DNA of 64,000 nucleotides from Curtobacterium sp. MCLR17_007. GTDB lineage: Bacteria > Actinomycetota > Actinomycetes > Actinomycetales > Microbacteriaceae. This document shows, in pieces, positions 45,577 to 54,015 of this stretch. How positions within the stretch are numbered: position 1 is the stretch's first letter; every line of letters starts with the position of its first letter. The notes under the pieces were generated by a model, which was not told the DNA's origin, did not search any database, and saw only the letters and a list, made by a program, of their open reading frames with translations. The stretch covers positions 3,596,001 to 3,660,000 of the forward strand of contig NZ_CP126271.1 in assembly GCF_003234655.2 (NCBI RefSeq), given 5' to 3'. A program made the translations under genes and the position numbers.

Positions 45577-45939
45577 CTAGCGCTTCTCGTCGACCAGGGC
45601 GACGAAGCGGCTGCCGATGCCCTCGACCTCGTGCCGGGTGAAGCCCGCGACCGGGTCGGGCGCCTGGTACGGCGCGTGGTAGTCGCACATCAGGTGGTCC
45701 CAGTCGGGCCACCACTTCTTCGGACGAGCCGTCTCGGCGTACCCGCAGACCACGCACTCCAGCTGCACCCAGACCTTCTTGGAACCCGTCCGGTTGGCCC
45801 GGGACTGCACGAGCCACGCGGGCGGGTCCTGCTCGATCGCCTGGAGTTCGGCCTCGCTGAGTCGCGAGGGGATCCCGTGGTGGGTCGCCATCTCGAGGGG
45901 GATGTCGAGCCGCACGGCGGCGTCGCGTCGGGAGAGCAT
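45577..45939 (-). CDS. Small protein with CxxC zinc-ribbon-like half
   Basis: A 120-residue protein. The first half, RLDIPLEMATHHGIPSRLSEAELQAIEQDPPAWLV, resembles the SxAEL..L..DPPxWL pattern of DUF5997 proteins. The second half has CVVCGYAETARPKKWWPDWDHLMCDYH, a CxxC...CxxH arrangement that could bind zinc. The combination is not one I know. TAGGCT exactly six bases before the ATG points to a leaderless transcript of a single gene. Confidence 0.75.
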   Translation of the reverse strand: MLSRRDAAVRLDIPLEMATHHGIPSRLSEAELQAIEQDPPAWLVQSRANRTGSKKVWVQLECVVCGYAETARPKKWWPDWDHLMCDYHAPYQAPDPVAGFTRHEVEGIGSRFVALVDEKR

Positions 45940-45948
45940 CCGGCCAGC

Positions 45949-46464
45949 CTAGGTTCTGTCGCCGGGCACCGCGTGCCGAGTGGCCTCGTCGTACACCCCG
46001 AGCAGGCGGTCGAGGAAGGACTGCACGACGGCGCGGTCGGCGCTGCTCAGATCGCTGATCAGGGACTCGACACCCGAGATCAGGGGGGCGACGAGTGCTT
46101 CCGCCCTGGCCGCTGACTCGGCGCCGGGGGTGATGACGACCTTCCGGCCGTCCTGCGGGTGCGGCTCGCGGTCGACGTGCCCCGCTCGCTCGAGCCGTTG
46201 CACCACGAGCGACAGGGCAGCCGTCGAGATGTCGAGCCGGTCCGCGAGCTCGGTCGGCGTCGAGGGGCCCGACGTCAGCAGGTGGTCCATGGCCCGGAGC
46301 CCGTTGTCGTCGACCGCGAGCTCGCGCACGAGGTGCCGCTCGAACGCCTGCTGCCGGACGGCGATCTGCTGCACACGGGCTCGCAGGTCGTCGTCGGGCA
46401 TCGGGCGACCGTCGCGACGCGCACGCCGCCGGTCATCTCGGTCCGAGGGGTTCTGCTCATGCAC
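45949..46464 (-). CDS. MarR family transcriptional regulator
   Basis: A 171-residue winged-helix regulator: LRAMDHLLTSGPSTPTELADRLDISTAALSLVVQRLERAGHVDREPHPQDGRKVVIT is the classic MarR recognition helix and wing (read in pieces), followed by a C-terminal dimerisation helix. GTG 46464 is chosen because TATCAT lies seven bases upstream; the open frame continues to 46536 but would cross the operator. It is divergent from an FAD monooxygenase gene and probably represses it. Confidence 0.88.
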   Translation of the reverse strand: MHEQNPSDRDDRRRARRDGRPMPDDDLRARVQQIAVRQQAFERHLVRELAVDDNGLRAMDHLLTSGPSTPTELADRLDISTAALSLVVQRLERAGHVDREPHPQDGRKVVITPGAESAARAEALVAPLISGVESLISDLSSADRAVVQSFLDRLLGVYDEATRHAVPGDRT

Positions 46465-46486
46465 GACGCCGATGATACCCGTGTAG

Positions 46487-46507
46487 ATTGCCAATCTCAT
46501 TGACAAT
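46487..46507. promoter_or_regulatory. Paired ATTGnCAAT sites, MarR operator
   Basis: ATTGCCAAT (46487-46495) and ATTGACAAT (46499-46507) are both symmetric and their centres are 12 bases apart, in the 56-base gap between the MarR gene and the monooxygenase gene. Confidence 0.6.
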
Positions 46508-46520
46508 TCACGGAGGCACC

Positions 46521-47729
46521 ATGGCTCGTCGCGCACTCATCTCGGGCGCCAGCATCGCCGGGCCCACCCTGGCGTACTGGCTCCACCGGTACGGATGGGA
46601 GACGACGGTCGTCGAACGTGCCCCGGAACTCCGGCTCGGCGGCCAGAACGTCGACGTCCGCGGAGCCGGGCGCGAGGTCGCACGGCGGATGGGCGTCGAG
46701 GACGACATCCGCGCGGCCACCACCGGCGAGGTCGGCACCCGCTTCGTGGGCCGCAACGGCGTGACCAGCGCCGAGTTCCCCGCGGGGACGTCCGACAGCG
46801 GTGGGGCCACCGCGGAGCTCGAGATCCTGCGCGGCGACCTCGCGGCGCTGCTCGTGCAGCGCACCGCGGGCGACACCGAGTACCGGTACGGCGACCGGGT
46901 CACCGCCGTGCACGACGATGCCGCGGACGGCATCGCCGTCTCGTTCGAGCACGGTCAGGAGGAACGGTTCGACCTGGTCGTGGCGGCCGACGGTCTGCGG
47001 TCCAGCACCCGGGATCTGGTCTTCGGCGACGAAGCCGAGATCCGCCCGCTCGGCCTCGAGACCTCGTGGGCCACGATCCCGCGCACGGCGACGGACGACG
47101 ACTGGTGGCGCTGGTACTCGGCACCGGGCGGCCGGTCCGTCACGCTCCGACCCGACCCGCACGGGACGATCCGCGCGGCGCTGTCCGTCGTGACCCCGCG
47201 GGACCGGGCCACGACGCAGCGGCGGCGTTCGCCCGACGAGCAGCGCGCTCACCTGCGTGACGTCTTCACGGGTGCGGGCTGGGAGACCGAGCGGGTCCTC
47301 GACGCGATCGACCTGGCCGACGACCTGTACTTCGAGTCGATCGCGCAGGTCCGGGCGCCGCGGTGGTCCTCCGGCCGTGTCGCGCTGCTCGGCGACGCCG
47401 CGTACTGCGCGTCACCCGTCAGTGGCATGGGCACGAGCCTGTCCCTCGCCGGGGCCTACGTCCTCGCCGGGGAGATCGCCGCACACGTCGACCTGCGCGA
47501 TGCCTTCGGCGGGTACGAGCGTGTGATGCGCCCCTGGGTCGAGCGGGCGCAGCAGCTCCCGCCGGGGACCCCACGGCTGGCGAACCCCGTCACCCGCGCC
47601 GGCGTGACGGCGTTCGGCCTGGCGGTGCGGGTCGGGGCGTCGCCGGTCGCCGGCAGGATCGCCGGTCACCTGTTCACCCCACCCGCCGAGGCCATCGACC
47701 TGCCCGACTACCGGCACCTGGAGCGCTGA
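46521..47729 (+). CDS. FAD-dependent monooxygenase
   Basis: A 402-residue PHBH-fold monooxygenase: GASIAGPTLAYWL (FAD Rossmann loop, 9-14), VVERAPELRLGGQNVDVRGAG, FDLVVAADGLRSSTR (the DG motif) and VALLGDAAYCASPVSGMGTSLSLAGAYVLA (GD motif, read in pieces). Similar proteins hydroxylate aromatic compounds or antibiotics. GGAGG five bases before the ATG is a strong ribosome binding site. The stop codon abuts that of the convergent TetR gene (TGATCA at 47727-47732). The MarR neighbour suggests substrate-inducible expression. Confidence 0.92.
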   Translation: MARRALISGASIAGPTLAYWLHRYGWETTVVERAPELRLGGQNVDVRGAGREVARRMGVEDDIRAATTGEVGTRFVGRNGVTSAEFPAGTSDSGGATAELEILRGDLAALLVQRTAGDTEYRYGDRVTAVHDDAADGIAVSFEHGQEERFDLVVAADGLRSSTRDLVFGDEAEIRPLGLETSWATIPRTATDDDWWRWYSAPGGRSVTLRPDPHGTIRAALSVVTPRDRATTQRRRSPDEQRAHLRDVFTGAGWETERVLDAIDLADDLYFESIAQVRAPRWSSGRVALLGDAAYCASPVSGMGTSLSLAGAYVLAGEIAAHVDLRDAFGGYERVMRPWVERAQQLPPGTPRLANPVTRAGVTAFGLAVRVGASPVAGRIAGHLFTPPAEAIDLPDYRHLER

Positions 47730-48278
47730 TCATCGCACCAGCAGGCCGATCGCCGACGCGAGCCGCTCGCGGTGGGCGTCGCGGGTCCGCACCTGGTGCT
47801 TCAGCCCCACCGACACGCTGCACAGGGTCCGTGCGACGGCCGGTGCGTCGTCAGCGTGGCCGGTCAGAGCCGCGGTGAGCATGGCCTCGAACACCGCCGG
47901 CGCCTGGCGCACGCTGTCGTCGACCAGGTCCTGGTTGTCCTCGAGCACCGCCGGGACGTCGTGCACCATCCCGCCCACGTAGCGCCCGGCCCACCGGTCG
48001 AACGCCTCGAGCACGCGCTCGTCGACGGGGCGTCCGGCGTCGCCCAGGATCTGCTCGATGGCTGTCAGGTCGCGCGACAGCACGTGGGTGGCTGCTTCGC
48101 GGAACAGGGCCTGCTTCGACGCGAACAGGAAGTACAGCCCGGGTCGCGAGATCCGCGCCGCGCGTGCGACGGCGTCCATCGAGGTGGCGCGGTAGCCGGT
48201 GCGGGCGAACACGTCGAGTGCGGTCTCGAGCACGGCATGACGGCGACCGGTGTCCGCGGGTGCCGTGGTGTCGCTCAT
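47730..48278 (-). CDS. TetR family transcriptional regulator
   Basis: A 182-residue TetR protein: LETALDVFARTGYRATSMDAVARAARISRPGLYFLFASKQALF forms the DNA-binding domain with the typical GLYFxFxSKxxL. The ATG at 48278 is chosen because TAGGGT lies seven bases upstream (48286-48291); an earlier ATG would enter that promoter. It is divergent from an SDR gene and their promoters share the same short intergenic region, so it likely controls the SDR. Confidence 0.9.
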   Translation of the reverse strand: MSDTTAPADTGRRHAVLETALDVFARTGYRATSMDAVARAARISRPGLYFLFASKQALFREAATHVLSRDLTAIEQILGDAGRPVDERVLEAFDRWAGRYVGGMVHDVPAVLEDNQDLVDDSVRQAPAVFEAMLTAALTGHADDAPAVARTLCSVSVGLKHQVRTRDAHRERLASAIGLLVR

Positions 48279-48308
48279 GCGATCGACCCTACCGCGCGGG
48301 AGACGCAC

Positions 48309-48336
48309 TAGACAGTTCTTGTTCAGCGTGTACAGT
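48309..48336 (+). promoter_or_regulatory. Promoter of the SDR at 48344
   Basis: TAGACA (48309-48314) and TACAGT (48331-48336) are 16 bases apart, followed after seven bases by the ATG. It is the best sigma-70-like promoter seen in the window. The divergent TetR promoter (TAGGGT, 48286-48291) lies immediately beside it. Confidence 0.6.
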
Positions 48337-48343
48337 CAGCTGC

Positions 48344-49312
48344 ATGACCGACACCCGCATCCACACCCGGTTCGACGCCGGGTCCACGGCCGCCGACGTG
48401 CTCGTCGACGTGGACCTCACCGGCCTCCGTGCGGTCGTCACCGGCGCCTCGTCCGGTCTCGGCGTGGAGACGGCTCGTGCCCTCACTGCCGCCGGCGCCA
48501 CCGTCACGCTCGCGGTGCGGGACACGACCGCCGGCGCGACCGTGGCCGAGGCGATCGCGCGGGAGACCGGACGACAGCCGGACGTCCGCGTGCTCGACCT
48601 GGCCGATCGCGGTTCCGTCGCCGGCTTCGTCGACGGGTGGACGGAGCCCCTGCACCTGCTCGTGAACAACGCCGGCGTGGTCACGTCCGGACTCGAGCGG
48701 ACGGTCGACGGCCGCGAGCTGCAGTTCGCGACGAACCACCTGGGTCACCACGCCCTCGCCCGAGGTCTGCGTGCGGCACTCGCCACCGGCGCGGCCGAAC
48801 GCGACGGTGCCCGCGTCGTCGTCCTGAGTTCCACCGCGCACATGCGTGCCGGGGTCGACTTCGACGACCTCGACTTCACCCGGCGCGACTACGACCCCCA
48901 GATCGCCTACGCGCAGGCGAAGACCGCGAACGTCCTGTTCACGGTTGCGGCCACCCGGCGCTGGGCCGACGACGGCATCGTCGCGAACGCCGTGAACCCC
49001 GGCGGCATCGTGACCGGGCTCCAGCGGAACTTCAGTGCGGCGCAACGGGCGTCGCTCGCAGCCGCCGAGGCCGCCGGTGCGTTCGCGTACAAGTCGGTGG
49101 AGCAGGGTGCCGCGACGACGATGGTCGCCGCGGTCGCGCCCGAGTTCGCCCACACCGGAGGGCACTACCTGGACGACGGCAACGAGGCGTACACGGTCCC
49201 GGACACCGCGACGCTCGTCGAGCACCCGCACGGGGTCAAGGCGTGGGCGCTCGACCCCGAGGCGGCCGAACGCCTGTGGGCGGTGTCGGACGAGCTGACC
49301 GCAGCGAGCTGA
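48344..49312 (+). CDS. SDR-family oxidoreductase (WWOX/retinol-dehydrogenase-like)
   Basis: A 322-residue SDR. TGASSGLGVETARAL near 34-48, LLVNNAGVV near 105-113, a FATNHLGHHAL motif typical of the RDH/WWOX-like subgroup, catalytic Ser in VVLSSTAHMRAG, and YAQAKTANVLF for Tyr and Lys. The same FxTxHLGHFxL subgroup is encoded at 50384-51361. A TACAGT box seven bases upstream and no Shine-Dalgarno sequence suggest a leaderless message under the divergent TetR. Confidence 0.92.
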   Translation: MTDTRIHTRFDAGSTAADVLVDVDLTGLRAVVTGASSGLGVETARALTAAGATVTLAVRDTTAGATVAEAIARETGRQPDVRVLDLADRGSVAGFVDGWTEPLHLLVNNAGVVTSGLERTVDGRELQFATNHLGHHALARGLRAALATGAAERDGARVVVLSSTAHMRAGVDFDDLDFTRRDYDPQIAYAQAKTANVLFTVAATRRWADDGIVANAVNPGGIVTGLQRNFSAAQRASLAAAEAAGAFAYKSVEQGAATTMVAAVAPEFAHTGGHYLDDGNEAYTVPDTATLVEHPHGVKAWALDPEAAERLWAVSDELTAAS

Positions 49313-49372
49313 CCGCATCCGCCCAGAGCGGACACGAGCCCGCCGCGTGCGCGTGGACGATTGACTGGCTAG

Positions 49373-50353
49373 ATGCGGGCTCTGGTGCTGGGTGGGACGG
49401 GATGGCTGGGACGCGCGGTCGTGCGCGACATGCTCGCCGCGGGGACGGACGTCACCTGTCTGACGCGGGGGACGTCCGGCGAGGTGCCCGAGGGAGCGCA
49501 CCTCGTCCGGGCGGACCGTCAGGCATCCGGGGCGTACGACGGTGTTCGTGGGGACTGGGACGACATCGTCGAGCTCTCGGCCGACCCGGACCTGGTCGAG
49601 CCGGCCCTGGACGCCCTCGCCGACCGGGCCGCGCACTGGACACTCGTGTCGACCGTCTCGGTGTACACCCGCAACGACCAGCCCGACGCCGACGAGACCG
49701 CGACCCTGGTCGAGCCACGCGACCTGACGCAGTACGCGGACGCGAAGGTCAGCGCCGAGCGCAGCAGCGCCGCCCGTCTGGGCTCCCGGCTGCTGATCGG
49801 CCGCCCGGGTCTGGTCGTCGGGCCGGGGGACCCGAGCGACCGGTTCGGCTACTGGCCGGCGCGGCTGAGCCTGGGTGGACGGGTCCTGTCGCCGACGACC
49901 GCGGGGCGCTTCGTCCAGGTCATCGACGTCGGTGACCTGGCCGCCTGGATCGGCCACGCCGGTCGCACCGGGCAGACGGGCGTCGTGAACGCGGTCGGCC
50001 CGGCGGTCCCCCTGGTCGACTTCCTCCGGCAGGTGACGACGAGCACAGCCGGCCCCCCGCGCACAGCCGGCCACGACACCGAGCTGGTCGAGGTCGAGGA
50101 CGACGTGCTCCTCGACCGTGACGTCCGCTACTGGGCCGGCCCCCGCTCCCTGCCCCTGTGGCTTCCGCGATCGGACGCCGCCTTCGCACAGCGCTCCGGT
50201 CGGGCCTTCGTGGCGACCGGCGGCCGGACCCGCCCCCTCGAGCCGACGGTGGCAGCCGTCCTGGCGGACGAGCGTGCCCGCGGGCTGACTCGGGCCCGAC
50301 GCTCCGGCCTCACACCGGTCGAGGAGGACGCCGTCCTGCGCAGCCTGCGCTGA
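49373..50353 (+). CDS. NAD(P)-dependent epimerase/reductase-like protein
   Basis: A 326-residue extended-SDR (atypical) protein: MRALVLGGTGWLGRAVVRDML with the GGTGWLG cofactor loop at 8-14, ALADRAAHWTLVSTVSVYT, then QYADAKVSAE for the YxxxK-like site (YADAK) and GRPGLVVGPGDPSDRFGYWPARL. The family includes nucleoside-diphosphate-sugar epimerases and isoflavone-reductase-like enzymes. The substrate is unknown. No ribosome binding site is visible; GACGAT lies 11 bases upstream. Confidence 0.87.
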   Translation: MRALVLGGTGWLGRAVVRDMLAAGTDVTCLTRGTSGEVPEGAHLVRADRQASGAYDGVRGDWDDIVELSADPDLVEPALDALADRAAHWTLVSTVSVYTRNDQPDADETATLVEPRDLTQYADAKVSAERSSAARLGSRLLIGRPGLVVGPGDPSDRFGYWPARLSLGGRVLSPTTAGRFVQVIDVGDLAAWIGHAGRTGQTGVVNAVGPAVPLVDFLRQVTTSTAGPPRTAGHDTELVEVEDDVLLDRDVRYWAGPRSLPLWLPRSDAAFAQRSGRAFVATGGRTRPLEPTVAAVLADERARGLTRARRSGLTPVEEDAVLRSLR

Positions 50354-50383
50354 CCTTCGGCGACACCCGGATGATCCGCACCG

Positions 50384-51361
50384 TCACGCCAGCAGCGCCT
50401 CGCTGAGCTGCCAGAGACGCCGCGCGTCGTCGGCATCGAGCATCGCCGAGTTCGCGTCCGACGGGACGCTGTCGGCGGTGAGCGGTCGGACCTCGTCGTC
50501 GATCACCGCCACGTCGCTGTCCTTCAGGTAGACGCCCCCGACACCGTCGAGCAGCGGGCTCGCCGCACCGAAGACGAGCGTCGCCGCACCCTGCTCGATC
50601 GACTTCCAGCCGCGCTCCGGGTCGATGACCGTCCGCCCCTGCTCGTCCACGAGCCCCTGCTGACGGTAGGACGCGATCCGGCTCGCGTCGTGCGGCCCGG
50701 GCCCGATGACGACCCCGGGGTGTGCGGCGAACGCCCGGACACCCCGGCCGGCGTACCGACGGTCTAGCTCGACCGTGAACAGCACGTTCGCTCGCTTGGA
50801 CTGCCCGTAGGCCGCACCCGCGTCGTAGCCGTGGGCGAACGCCGGGTCGTCCCACCGGATCTGGCCGAACCGCGCCGCGCCGGACGTGACGTTCAGGACC
50901 CGCGCACCCCGGGCCTCCAGGAGGGCGGGGAGCAGCGCCCGCGTGAGCTGGAAGTGGCCCAGGTGGGAGGTCGAGAACGACAGTTCGTTGCCGCGCGCGT
51001 CCACGCGGCGGTCCGGGGTGAACAGCACGGCGGCGTTGTTCACCAGGGCGTGGAGGGGACGGCCGGAGGCCGACCACCGTGCCGCGAAGGCGTCGATCGA
51101 CGCCGGGTCGGTGAGGTCGAGCGGTTCCACGCGGACGTCGGGGATGCCGTCGAGCGCCGCGGCGGCGCGGTCGACGTCCCGCGATGCGACCGTGACCGCG
51201 GCGCCGGCCGCGGCGAGCGCCCTGGTGGCCTCGCGGCCCAGCCGGCCGTGGCCGCCGGTGATGACGACAGTGCGTCCGGTCAGGTCGACGCCGCGCAGGA
51301 CGTCGGTGGCGGTGGCTGCGGCGGTGAAGCCGGTCCCGATGGGCTGCAGGTCGGTGGTCAT
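50384..51361 (-). CDS. SDR-family oxidoreductase
   Basis: A 325-residue SDR: VVITGGHGRLGREATRALA near 32-50, ALVNNAAVLF (NNAA in place of NNAG), FSTSHLGHFQLTRALL, catalytic Ser in VLNVTSGAARFG and YGQSKRANVLF for Tyr and Lys. It resembles the protein at 48344-49312 in length and subgroup, suggesting an old duplication. It lies 34 bases downstream of an alpha/beta hydrolase gene on the same strand, so the two form one operon under the divergent TetR at 52436. Confidence 0.92.
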   Translation of the reverse strand: MTTDLQPIGTGFTAAATATDVLRGVDLTGRTVVITGGHGRLGREATRALAAAGAAVTVASRDVDRAAAALDGIPDVRVEPLDLTDPASIDAFAARWSASGRPLHALVNNAAVLFTPDRRVDARGNELSFSTSHLGHFQLTRALLPALLEARGARVLNVTSGAARFGQIRWDDPAFAHGYDAGAAYGQSKRANVLFTVELDRRYAGRGVRAFAAHPGVVIGPGPHDASRIASYRQQGLVDEQGRTVIDPERGWKSIEQGAATLVFGAASPLLDGVGGVYLKDSDVAVIDDEVRPLTADSVPSDANSAMLDADDARRLWQLSEALLA

Positions 51362-51395
51362 GATGGTCCTGCTTCCGGTCGTGGGGGTTCGGTGG

Positions 51396-52304
51396 TCACT
51401 TCGGGTCGATGTGGCCGACGGGCTCGACGCCGGCGGCGATGAACGCGGACCAGGCACCGGCGTCGACGCCGAGTTCGGTCTGCAGGAACGCCGTGCTGGC
51501 TCGGCGGACCAGGTCGACGCGCTCGGGGCTCTCGTCCGTGGTGGCGGTGGAGTCGTAGTCCTGGATCCCGCCCAGCAGGTGCTCACCGCCGTGCACCGTG
51601 ACCAGCGCCCGGGCGCCGGGGCTGTGGTGGAACACGTCGGTGAACCAGTCCGGGCCGCGCGTCGACAGCTGCGACTGGTCCTGGTCCCCGGCGACGACCA
51701 GGGACGGCGTGCGCAGCTGGCTGAAGTCGGGGCTCATGAACGCGAAGTGCTCGCGCGCGAAGGGGGTGAGGTCGTCCCCCGCGAGTCCCGTCGTCGAGAG
51801 GAGGACACCGGCACGGACGCGGTGGTCCGTGCGGTCGACGCCCGGGTGACCGTCGGCGTCGAGCACCCGCGCGCCGAGGAGCATCCCCACGGACTGCCCG
51901 CCCCACGAGTGTCCGACGACCGCCAAGCGCGCCGTGTCGACCCGGCTGGGCAGCCCCGGTACCGCGGTGAGCAGCACGTCGAGGTCGTCGATGACCCGTT
52001 CGAGGTCATCGACCCGGGTCGCCCAGATGGTCGGGTACCGGGGGTCGTCGAGCGTCAGCCCGTAGGCCTTCGCGTCGAGGAACGTGGGCTGCACGACGAC
52101 GAAGCCGTTCGCCGTCCAGTGGTCGACGAGCGGGTCACCGCCGGTCATCGACTGGCCGAACCCGTGGGCGAAGACGATGACCGGCAGGTCGGTGCCGGTC
52201 ACCGGGGCGGTGACGCGGACCTCGAGGTCATGGCCCCGTCCGGGCGCGGACAGGGCGACCGGGCGGACGCTGAGGATCTGGGGTCGGGTCGGGAGCGTGG
52301 ACAT
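51396..52304 (-). CDS. Alpha/beta hydrolase (chlorophyllase/dienelactone-like)
   Basis: A 302-residue hydrolase with LPVIVFAHGFGQSM for the oxyanion region, nucleophile in VVGHSWGGQSVGML, VAGDQDQSQ as the acid region and VHGGEHLLGG carrying the His. This layout matches chlorophyllase or polyester-hydrolase-like alpha/beta hydrolases; there is no signal peptide, so it is intracellular. It is the first gene of a two-gene operon with an SDR, preceded by several TetR operators. Confidence 0.88.
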   Translation of the reverse strand: MSTLPTRPQILSVRPVALSAPGRGHDLEVRVTAPVTGTDLPVIVFAHGFGQSMTGGDPLVDHWTANGFVVVQPTFLDAKAYGLTLDDPRYPTIWATRVDDLERVIDDLDVLLTAVPGLPSRVDTARLAVVGHSWGGQSVGMLLGARVLDADGHPGVDRTDHRVRAGVLLSTTGLAGDDLTPFAREHFAFMSPDFSQLRTPSLVVAGDQDQSQLSTRGPDWFTDVFHHSPGARALVTVHGGEHLLGGIQDYDSTATTDESPERVDLVRRASTAFLQTELGVDAGAWSAFIAAGVEPVGHIDPK

Positions 52305-52332
52305 GCGGGTCCTTCCTGGAGGCGGTGCTCAC

Positions 52333-52408
52333 CGAAACGGAGCAACGTTCCGCAACGATACGGAACGCTGATCCGGATCGCAAGCGAAACGGAGCGATGT
52401 TCCGCTCC
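52333..52408. promoter_or_regulatory. TetR operator cluster
   Basis: A 20-base near-repeat CGAAACGGAGCRAYGTTCCG occurs at 52333-52352 and 52385-52404, 52 bases apart (five helical turns). GTTCCG-N8-CGGAAC lies at 52347-52366 and GGAGCG-N6-CGCTCC at 52391-52408. They fill the gap between the hydrolase gene and the TetR gene. Confidence 0.65.
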
Positions 52409-52435
52409 AGGCGGACAGCATGCGATGATCGACGC

Positions 52436-53044
52436 ATGAGCACCCAGGCCAGCGAGGACACGGCACCCCGCCGCCGACGGGACGTCGCTCGCAACGAACA
52501 GACGATCCTCGACGCTGCCGCCACCGTGTTCACCAGGTCGGGTGTGGGCGCTCCGGTACGCGAGGTCGCCGCCGCGGCCGGCGTCGGCGTCGGCACGCTG
52601 TACCGGCACTTCCCGACCCGGTCCGACCTGGTCGTCGCGGTCTACCGGCACCAGATCCAGGCGCTGGCCGCAGCCGGCCCCGAGCTGCTGGAGTCCGCAC
52701 CGACCCCGTTCGCCGCCGTGCTGCGGTGGGTGCACGGGTTCGTGGACTTCCTCGGCACCAAGCACGGGCTCGCGCGGGTGTGGGAGGGCGACGCCGACGG
52801 GTTCACCGCGCTGCACGCCCTGTTCGTCGACGAACTCGTGCCCGTGCTCGGACGGCTGCTCGACGCCGCGCGGGCGTCGGACGAGGTGGTCGCGGCGGCG
52901 TCCGCGTACGAGGTGCTCCGCGCCGTGGGGGACCTGGTGGCATGGAGCCCGCAGGACCCGGACTACGACGTGCGGCGCATGGTGACGCTGCTCGTCACGG
53001 GGTTGCGGCAGGAGCAGCCGGTGGTCGGGGCAGACCCGTCCTGA
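52436..53044 (+). CDS. TetR family transcriptional regulator
   Basis: A 202-residue TetR protein: ILDAAATVFTRSGVGAPVREVAAAAGVGVGTLYRHFPTRSDLV is the DNA-binding domain with the GTLYRHFPTR consensus. A C-terminal TetR_C-like domain follows. The ATG is preceded by GATGAT at six bases. It faces the hydrolase-SDR operon across an operator cluster, so it likely represses that operon and itself until a substrate binds. Confidence 0.92.
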   Translation: MSTQASEDTAPRRRRDVARNEQTILDAAATVFTRSGVGAPVREVAAAAGVGVGTLYRHFPTRSDLVVAVYRHQIQALAAAGPELLESAPTPFAAVLRWVHGFVDFLGTKHGLARVWEGDADGFTALHALFVDELVPVLGRLLDAARASDEVVAAASAYEVLRAVGDLVAWSPQDPDYDVRRMVTLLVTGLRQEQPVVGADPS

Positions 53045-53068
53045 CCCGCGGCGGACGCTTCCCCGACC

Positions 53069-53926
53069 TCAGGCGCCGGTGGTCACGCGGTCCGCGCGGT
53101 GGCGGGCACCGTCGTCGTCCTGCGTGCTGAGGTACAGGCGGTGGCTGGTGATGATCATCGACAGCCACCCCGCCCCCGTGACCCACCCCACCGCGACGTC
53201 GGTGAACCAGTGCGCACCGAGCAGGACCCGCGACAGGCCCACCGTCAGCGCGGTGCCGGCCGCCGTCCCGATCACGGCGACCTGCGGGCCGTCCCGCTCC
53301 TGTCGGAGAGCCATCAGGTAGGCGATCACGCCGAGGATCGTCGTCGCGTTCAGGGTGTGTCCGGACGGGAACGACGGGGACTTCTCGAAGGGCGGGATCG
53401 CATCGCGACGCCGCGGACGGTTGCGCTTGATCAGGTCCTTGCCGATCAGGGTCATCGCGAGCGAGCCGGCGCCCGCGGCGACGAGCAGGGTCGCCGGGCT
53501 CAGCCGACGGTCACGCACGGCGAAGCCCACGGCGGCCCCGATCGTCAGGACCGGCATCGCGACCGGGCCGAAGGCGTGCGCGATCCCGGCGGCGGCACCG
53601 TCGACGGCGGGGGACCGCAGGCGCTTCGCCCGCGCGAGTGCCGGTCCGTCCAGGCTCTCGATCCCGTCACGGCCGGTCACACCGTCGTAGATGTACGCCG
53701 CGGCGGCCGTCGCGGCGACCGCGATCCCGCCGCCGACCGCCAGGGTCGTGACGAGGGCCCGTCGGGCGCCGACGCGTTGCGCCAGGCTCCGGTGCCGCTC
53801 GGCCAGGCGCTTGCCGGCGCGGGAGCGCCACTCCGTGACGTCCCGCCGTCCGATCCGCCGGTCGTACCGCGTCGTGGCCGTCGGGGTCGAGTCCGAGGTC
53901 GGGGTCGAGGTGCCGGGGTCGGTCAT
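53069..53926 (-). CDS. PAP2-family lipid phosphatase
   Basis: A 285-residue membrane phosphatase. A charged N-terminal tail of about 55 residues precedes six helices. The three PAP2 motifs are KDLIKRNRPRR, PSGHT and SRVLLGAHWFTDV, all with the catalytic Lys/Arg, His, and Arg/His/Asp. It dephosphorylates phosphatidic acid or undecaprenyl pyrophosphate at the outer face. It ends convergently with the TetR gene after 24 bases. CAGACT six bases before the ATG is a weak -10 box. Confidence 0.92.
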   Translation of the reverse strand: MTDPGTSTPTSDSTPTATTRYDRRIGRRDVTEWRSRAGKRLAERHRSLAQRVGARRALVTTLAVGGGIAVAATAAAAYIYDGVTGRDGIESLDGPALARAKRLRSPAVDGAAAGIAHAFGPVAMPVLTIGAAVGFAVRDRRLSPATLLVAAGAGSLAMTLIGKDLIKRNRPRRRDAIPPFEKSPSFPSGHTLNATTILGVIAYLMALRQERDGPQVAVIGTAAGTALTVGLSRVLLGAHWFTDVAVGWVTGAGWLSMIITSHRLYLSTQDDDGARHRADRVTTGA

Positions 53927-54015
53927 GCGGCCAGTCTGACCCGCCCCGGTCGAGCACGGTCAGGAACGCGCTGCGGGTCCGTCCAGGTCGGCGAGCCGCC
54001 GGATACCGTCGACCC

